From positions 372,001 through 436,000 of the forward strand of contig JABBOT010000023.1 in the NCBI GenBank assembly GCA_016165875.1: a stretch of 64,000 nt of DNA, in the 5' to 3' direction. Numbering within the stretch: the stretch's first letter is position 1; each line of letters opens with the position of its first letter. The notes below the pieces were generated by a model. The model ran no database searches. It was not told the origin of the DNA and was given only the letters and a program-made list of their open reading frames with translations. Positions 58,701-64,000 of the stretch are shown here, one piece after another. Source of the stretch: Acanthopleura granulata (lineage: Eukaryota; Mollusca; Polyplacophora; Chitonida; Chitonidae). The position numbers and the translations under genes are program-made.

Positions 58701-61700
58701 CATATGTCCTACGGATTTCAAACAAGTGCCAAAGCCACATGACCATGACCTACTCCAGCAAACCATAAGAAATAGCAATGTACAATGTAACAAACAGATG
58801 CAAATTCCAAGAGATATTATATATAATACCATCCATTCATAAAAATGTGTATGTCTGGTGTAAGTTTGGTGATAAACCGTTTCAGAGAAAGAGCCTTTAC
58901 AAGCCATGCATAAAATTTAACTTAAATGACCCCAGTGATCTCGCAGAAAAAAGTCAAGGTTGCTGAAAATAAATAGGAGTTCTATCTCATGCCAAATTGT
59001 AAGTGTGGTGTAAGTTTGGTCAACTTGAGATAAACCATTCTAGAGACAAAGTGTTTACAAGGATATGAACATCTTGTTTCACAATGACTTGTTTTAAGCA
59101 TATCTTAAAGGCATCGCTCTCTCAAGATTGAAATAATTATAGTTTCTGAGAAGACCTTATTTTGACAAAATCCAGAAGACGTAAATTATCCCTGTGATCA
59201 AAAGTCAAAGTAAACCTAAAAACACGCAAAAAAGTATAAAACATATGGTAGAACTAATATGAATTTTCAATAAACTTTCAAATGACTGGTCACTAAGTGT
59301 TTGATAAGTCTCCTTCCACAAGTATCATTCACACAGATGTTGCAACAGTCCACTGTTTAGATGCAGACAGAAATAACTAGACTAAGAGGCTTACCCGGTT
59401 TGCACTTGCATCCAGTTGACTACCCCCCAGCACAATGTTGTTACCACTCATACTTCTGGCCACTACCGTCCTCTCTCCTTGACCACCAGATGTTTGCTTC
59501 TGGAGCCCATGACCGGGGCCTCGTTGTACAGCATGACCCTGTCCTAGTGACAATCTTTGACCACGTCCCCTCAACGGCAGCTTACCTTTTCCAAACTGAC
59601 CTCTATTCATTTGGCCTCGACCTCTAAAGGTGCCTTGACCTTTCACATCATGACCTTGATCTTGTCCACTATGGTCTTGTTCACCAAGAGTGACAACACT
59701 CCATTTCATCTGGTTTTCCAATGCCTGAGCGCTTTGTTCCAATTTAACTTGCCGAGCCTGAAGCTGACTTGGAGCGATTTCTGTCTGGTTTATGTTCCCT
59801 CCACTCATCTGTCTGGTCACGCCTCCTCTTCTCACCCCTCTCGGACCCCGAACAAAGCTACCAAGCTGGCCCCTACTGTTCTGCCATGAGAAGCGTCCAT
59901 GGGCACCAGGCTGAGGCCCTGAACGGTTTGGCTGAGTGGTCATCTGTCCTTGACTAAGTTGCGACATCTGTAACATCTGCCTGGGAACTTTACATGGTGG
60001 CTCCTTTTGAAGAGTCTGCACTGTGCCTATGTTGCCACCCTGACGCTTTGTGGTTATCTCGTGGCCTGTCTTATTAGCTGCTATCTTTGTGGGGACAAAT
60101 GTCTTCTGGGACACTGGCTGCTGGTGCTGCTGTACATCTGGCTGACCTTGTGGCTGTTTCTGGGGTGAGGAGTTATCATTACTGGCCTCCACATCACTCA
60201 GAGTCATTCCTGAACAAGAAGTCACACAATACAAAATCAGCCAAATGGAAACACAAGCCACATGCTCTTTACCTACCGTGAACTTGGGCTTCATAAACTT
60301 TGCTTAACCCACCCATCATTCACAATACGAGTGAAGGTTACATTGCATGTTAAAAAAAGGGCAAATTCAGAGAACTTTTATCCGATGTTTCATCCCATAT
60401 GCAAAACTTATGCATCAATTCAAGTTAGTTTTCAAACTCGACCTGAGAAGCCACCAACGTAATCTGCACACAAAAGTTTTCCCTAACTGGACATATTTTT
60501 GTGTGACAGATGGACACACAGACCCACATTAATATGGGGCATATCTGCAGACAGTGTTAGCTAACAACCTTGTTCTGCCAGTTTTTTCTGAAGCTCAAGG
60601 CGACGTTGCTTTGCCTGCTGCAAGCGTCGGGCCTCTTTCCGTTTGATGATCTCTGCCCTAAGCCTCTTCTGTTCCTCTATCTTCTGGTTAAGAAGCCTTG
60701 TCTCCTCATCCATGGGTTCCTGAAATGAAGCATCGCTGATTACTACAGGCTTAAGTCAAGAAATACATGCATTTTACAAGACAGCTAAAAAACTTTTGCA
60801 AGTCTCTTGGACTCTTCAGAATAACAAATACTTCCTCATACAAGTCCTAAGTGAGTGAGTGCTCTTGGTTTAACGTCATACTAAACAATTCTTCAATCAC
60901 ATGATGACGAGGAGTCCTTCTAGTGTGTGCATATATAGTGCACGGCACAAAATAACTTTAAAAATTTGTATAGCAAATCTGCTGATCAAGAAGTAAAATT
61001 CATTAGCATTTCTGAAAATTGAAAATTTCATCAAATAAAATTAAGGTACACTGACAATATAGGAGTATAAAATCATCTACACCATATAGAAACAGTAATT
61101 CCAGTATGTGTCAAAACTAATGAGATAAATTCCAGAGAAATCTTTGTACCCATAATAGGTTTTCCAGAATAATTTAGAGGATTCAGCTCTCTTTACGCCC
61201 AGCTGATTGTCACCACACACCCACTGTCACAACTCTGTCTGGCAACAGTGGTTTAATAGCTATACAGCAGCCGGCCACATGCAGGGAGGAAACTATGAAA
61301 TAATCTGACCTCATGGGCTAATCCACATGTCTGAATGTTATCTATCTGGTTGTCTGGCCATTGTCTTTGATTGCACCTTGACTTTTGTCTTCATTTTGTT
61401 TTGCCAAATCATGGCCTACAAAAAGGCAAGTTGCTCCTCCTTGTCTCGTACATTGTTATTCTCACTGCACCTTAGATCTCTAATTGCCGTCATTGCAGCA
61501 TGACTGCCTGAACTTTCAAACTACTCAGTGGTCTGTAGGCCTATTTCACACTGCAACACCTTGATGAGAATTAATGTACCCATGTAACTGGCATTACAGA
61601 GCATGAAAATGTTGGTAAAAAAGGTGTATCGGTTACACATGCAAATATGGAAATATTGTCTACCAAGCCACCCTGCAATGGTTTTCTTTTGTATATCTAG

Positions 61701-64000
61701 GAACCACTTGTTGATTAGTTACAAAACATCATGTAAATGCCAAAATATATGATTCCACAATGTCCATTAAACACCACAAAATCTTGCAAGGGGCAGCTTT
61801 AGCTTCAACAATGCCATGTTCAAATCTCCACTATCCACGAGGTTGCGCTCCCAACCCTTGGCAAATACTTTTAAATACACCAACGCTGTCCGTGGTCAGA
61901 GCTATAAGGAGAAGAGCTTGAACTGATTCATTCTGACCTATCAGCAAGCGGTACCAGGGTGACAGTATCAGCAAGCGGTACCAGGGTAGGGATATTGAAT
62001 TCATATGAAAATTACCTCCCTTCTCTATTTGCTATTTATGTGTGGTGTGGGCCAAGAGCAGAAACTTTTGGAAAACAAATTTTCTTACAGCATATGTTTC
62101 GCATTTTTTCTAATAACACTGAAAAATGAATCGCATTTCATCAGTTTTAGGTCGTAAACTGTGATGTCAACAAAAACATTTCCTTATATAAATACGCACC
62201 CAAAATGTTAACTAATATTTTTCTGTACACTAAAATAAGCTCAAAAGGTCAATAACACAGGTTCCAAGAAATAACTACATAAATACAGCAGAGTAACAGT
62301 AAAACTGAATCAGCACAACTATGGACAAAAGATCTGCTTGCTAAGCTCCCTCTCAGCTCACCTCTGGCTCTTTCGGCTTGCCTGGGTCTGAAGGTTCAGT
62401 TGGCTGCTGTTTTTGTTGCTGTGGTTGAATACCAGTTTGTTTCTGTTGACTGGGAAGCTGAAGACGATCTCTTACATTCTTGCGTTCTGCATTCCGTGAA
62501 ATTTTTGGAGGAGAGGCACCAGTGGTCAACTCGCCAGATAGACGTTTCAGAGGAGCAGCATTTACCAAGGTAATATTGTTGTTATTGGTTTGACCCTGAG
62601 GCACAAGTCCAGGTTGACTTCTTCTCTGTAAATGTTGTCCCATCTGGCCCCTGGGAAACGTGCCACATATTAATGTATATACCAGTTAGGAACTGTTAAA
62701 GCCACAAGAAAGGGGAGACAATAAAAGTGCTCAGGGTGAATGTCACCATGGAGAAAAACAGTGCCATGGAGTCCCCTCAAAACAGCCTAACTGTAGCTAT
62801 CTAGAACCAAGTATCTGTAATGAGTATCAAACGAGTTACAAAACTCCACGGGACCTGATTTTTTTTATGCTATCCCACTCTTTCCAAGGATAACTTAATA
62901 TAAAATGTCCTCATTATTCATTATCCTGTGACGAAAAATAAATATAGATAAGGTGAAGACGTGTCACACTGGTATGGCTGAGTGGTTAAAGAGCTCCTAC
63001 CGTTTCCCTCTGTTCTGCATCGGGGCCTGTTGGAACCGGTTGGCCATGCTCATTTGTTGTTGTTGTGGATGTGGGAATGAGCGAGGGCCTGTAAGCTGAC
63101 ATGAGTGGCCGCCAGACCGGACATGAGCGCTGGAGACGTTCTGTCGGGGTGGTAGCAGGCCGAACTCAATGGCCGGATCACGGTGCTACAAACATGGGCA
63201 ACAGTACTGCATTGCAATCTTTGGAGATAACCATAATCAATTGAATAGATAATGCGTATTTCAACATGCACAATTCTTGGTGTTACAAGTATCCAGAGGT
63301 TCCAGGCCATTTTTTTTTTTTGAAAAGGGGATGAAAAGCATATACATTGCTGCAACAATGATTACAGGTACAAGTTGACAATACTGTACATATCTTGAAA
63401 AAGCCTAGAACAAAACCTATGTAATCCAGAAACTTCCCTAAGTACAAGGAGAAGTCCATGATGAGTAAATATAAGAAAAAAAAATGATTTGAGACATACA
63501 CAGCAGATGCTATGCACAGGCCCAATGTTGTGTATTACAAAATCTGTTGAGATTCAGAAGTTTTCTTGCTTGCTGTAAGAGAAACTAATTAATAAGAATT
63601 GCATCCCATATTAGAATGGTAAGCTTAATAAGTAAGAAATTGGCTAAGTTCTGCGCCATTAAAAATAATTAAATATCACTTAGGATACAAGATGCTGTGC
63701 AAATCTTGAAATATCATACCTTAAGAGGAGCTGAAGATATATAAATATACATACTCAATATAAAATCAGGATTACAATTCTTGCTAGAAGGCGCTGCCAA
63801 GAAATAATTATGAGAGACATCCTGACAGCTATAATCCTATATATCCACATGTTAACCGTGTGATAAGAACAACACAAGGCACAAGCCGTGAAATAGCTGC
63901 TAGGTACCGTATTAGCCGAGTGTTGTTGCTGTCGCTGTGGGGAATGAAAATGGTTGTTGGCTTGGTAGGGTATTCTCTGTGAGTGACTGCCGGTGGAGCC
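55785..64000 (-). CDS. RBM33-like RNA-binding protein, 3' part (eight coding exons)
   Basis: Exons, in transcription order: 63908-64000 (continues outside the window), 63001-63185, 62362-62650, 60569-60719, 59395-60209, 57096-57221, 56143-56231 and 55785-55833 (stop). All junctions use GT/AG, and phases match throughout. The protein is Gln/Pro-rich. It has the charged KIEEQKRLRAEIIKRKEARR coiled segment (60.6 kb) typical of RBM33, then Gly/Arg/Gln-rich RGRGQ and RGPRGVRRGG stretches. It ends in an RRM split over three exons: RNP2-like FVSIDNLS, AIIKFQNPSHG at the RNP1 place, and RHLLDLSSIRI at the end. A C-terminal RRM is the RBM33 layout. The vertebrate protein is nuclear, with reported roles in mRNA export and m6A demethylase recruitment. 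Introns carry repeats and a minisatellite. The N-terminus is missing. Confidence 0.85.
55934..56115 (+). repeat. Dispersed repeat family A, copy 4
   Basis: TATTTATTTATTGGATTGGT, GTACTCCAGAATATTTCACT, GCATAATGATGGGAGG, GCAGAGCCAGAGAAAACCCA and GGGAAGCTAGCATGAG. It lies in an intron of the RBM33-like gene, 28 bp from an exon. Confidence 0.75.
56618..56785 (+). repeat. Dispersed repeat family A, copy 5 (best preserved)
   Basis: CATTTATTTATTTATTTGAT, TGGTGTTTTAGGCAGTACTC, GCATTAAGGTGGGAGG, GAGAGCCCGGGGGAAACCCA, GGACCATCCGCAGGTTGC, CCTTCCCACGTACAGC and GAGGAAGCCAGCATGGA. Intronic. Confidence 0.8.
57455..58525. repeat. 46-bp minisatellite in an RBM33-like intron
   Basis: About 23 units of CACTGTATGCTGTCCTTCCT, then GTCAGGGTATGAACCACAG. 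The left part has 46-bp units; the right part (58,265 onward) has 43-bp units lacking TTC (CTGTCCTGTC). TCTGATC and TATGAACC variants alternate. Several overlapping frames are open by chance. Confidence 0.92.
58630..58760 (-). repeat. tRNA-like (SINE-like) sequence
   Basis: On the minus strand, GGTCATGTGGCTTTGGCAC stands as an A-box region and GTGGGGTTCAATCCCTGCC as a strong B box 45 nt later. The acceptor arm is not formed, so a tRNA-derived SINE head is more likely than a tRNA gene. Intronic. Confidence 0.5.
60848..60960 (+). repeat. Dispersed repeat family B, copy
   Basis: GTGAGTGAGTGCTCTTGG, TTTAACGTCATACTAAAC, GATGACGAGGAGTCC and TGTGTGCATATATAGTGC, the same order as the copy at 19.27 kb. 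Intronic. Confidence 0.65.
61945..61998. repeat. 25-bp tandem duplication
   Basis: TATCAGCAAGCGGTACCAGGG occurs twice in tandem within an intron of the RBM33-like gene. Confidence 0.85.

Noticed and set aside
62968..63000. tRNA-Ser-like A box (TGGCTGAGTGGTTAAAG)
   Set aside because: It runs straight into an exon of the RBM33-like gene, with no anticodon arm or B box at the right distance.

Overview
The window is animal nuclear DNA. It has an intron-split gene, many degenerate interspersed repeats, minisatellites and microsatellites. Two repeat families match dispersed repeats I know from lophotrochozoan, above all mollusc, genomes: one begins TTTATTTATTTGATTGGTGTT and later reads CATTATGGTGGGAGG, the other begins TGAGTGAGTG and continues TTTAACGCC. 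A mollusc is my best guess, but species level is not resolvable by eye.

Region 1 (1-20,042) holds no cellular gene I can recognise. It contains a perfect-looking 68-nt hairpin, a triple TATCGATA cluster, two non-autonomous DNA-transposon-like units (15,613-16,884 and 17,140-17,666), a tRNA-derived SINE, a 51-bp minisatellite and copies of the dispersed repeats.

Region 2 (20,049-37,382) is one complete but decayed Maverick/Polinton (adintovirus-like) element of 17,334 bp. It has 74-bp terminal inverted repeats (70/74 identical, ends AG...CT) and a nearly perfect 6-bp target duplication. Rightward genes are a PC4-like protein, a small membrane protein, a basic peptide, retrovirus-type integrase, FtsK/HerA-type packaging ATPase, a conserved small protein, the minor capsid/penton-type protein, a PX-like basic membrane-active protein and the major capsid protein. 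Protein-primed DNA polymerase B runs leftward. Almost every large gene carries frameshifts or stops, so this is an inactive endogenous copy.

The two ends of the element are the unusual part. Both arms carry outward-facing small helical ORFs driven by a repeated CCAAT/GCTCTCT/TTTTTGG/TATA module. Several of these ORFs are followed by what look like replication-dependent histone mRNA 3' ends (6-bp stem, 4-nt loop, then a GAAAGA-type purine element). The PC4-like gene appears to have an intron whose second exon encodes a RHIM-like motif (NCKGFHLGN). A two-finger C2H2 microprotein lies next to the right terminus.

Region 3 (37,389-55,784) is again mostly non-genic: degenerate tandem repeats at 44.3-46.5 kb, dispersed repeats, and a perfect 74-bp duplication. 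Region 4 (55,785-64,000, minus strand) is the 3' part of an RBM33-like RNA-binding protein gene with eight coding exons in consistent phase. A 46-bp minisatellite of about 1.1 kb sits in one of its introns.
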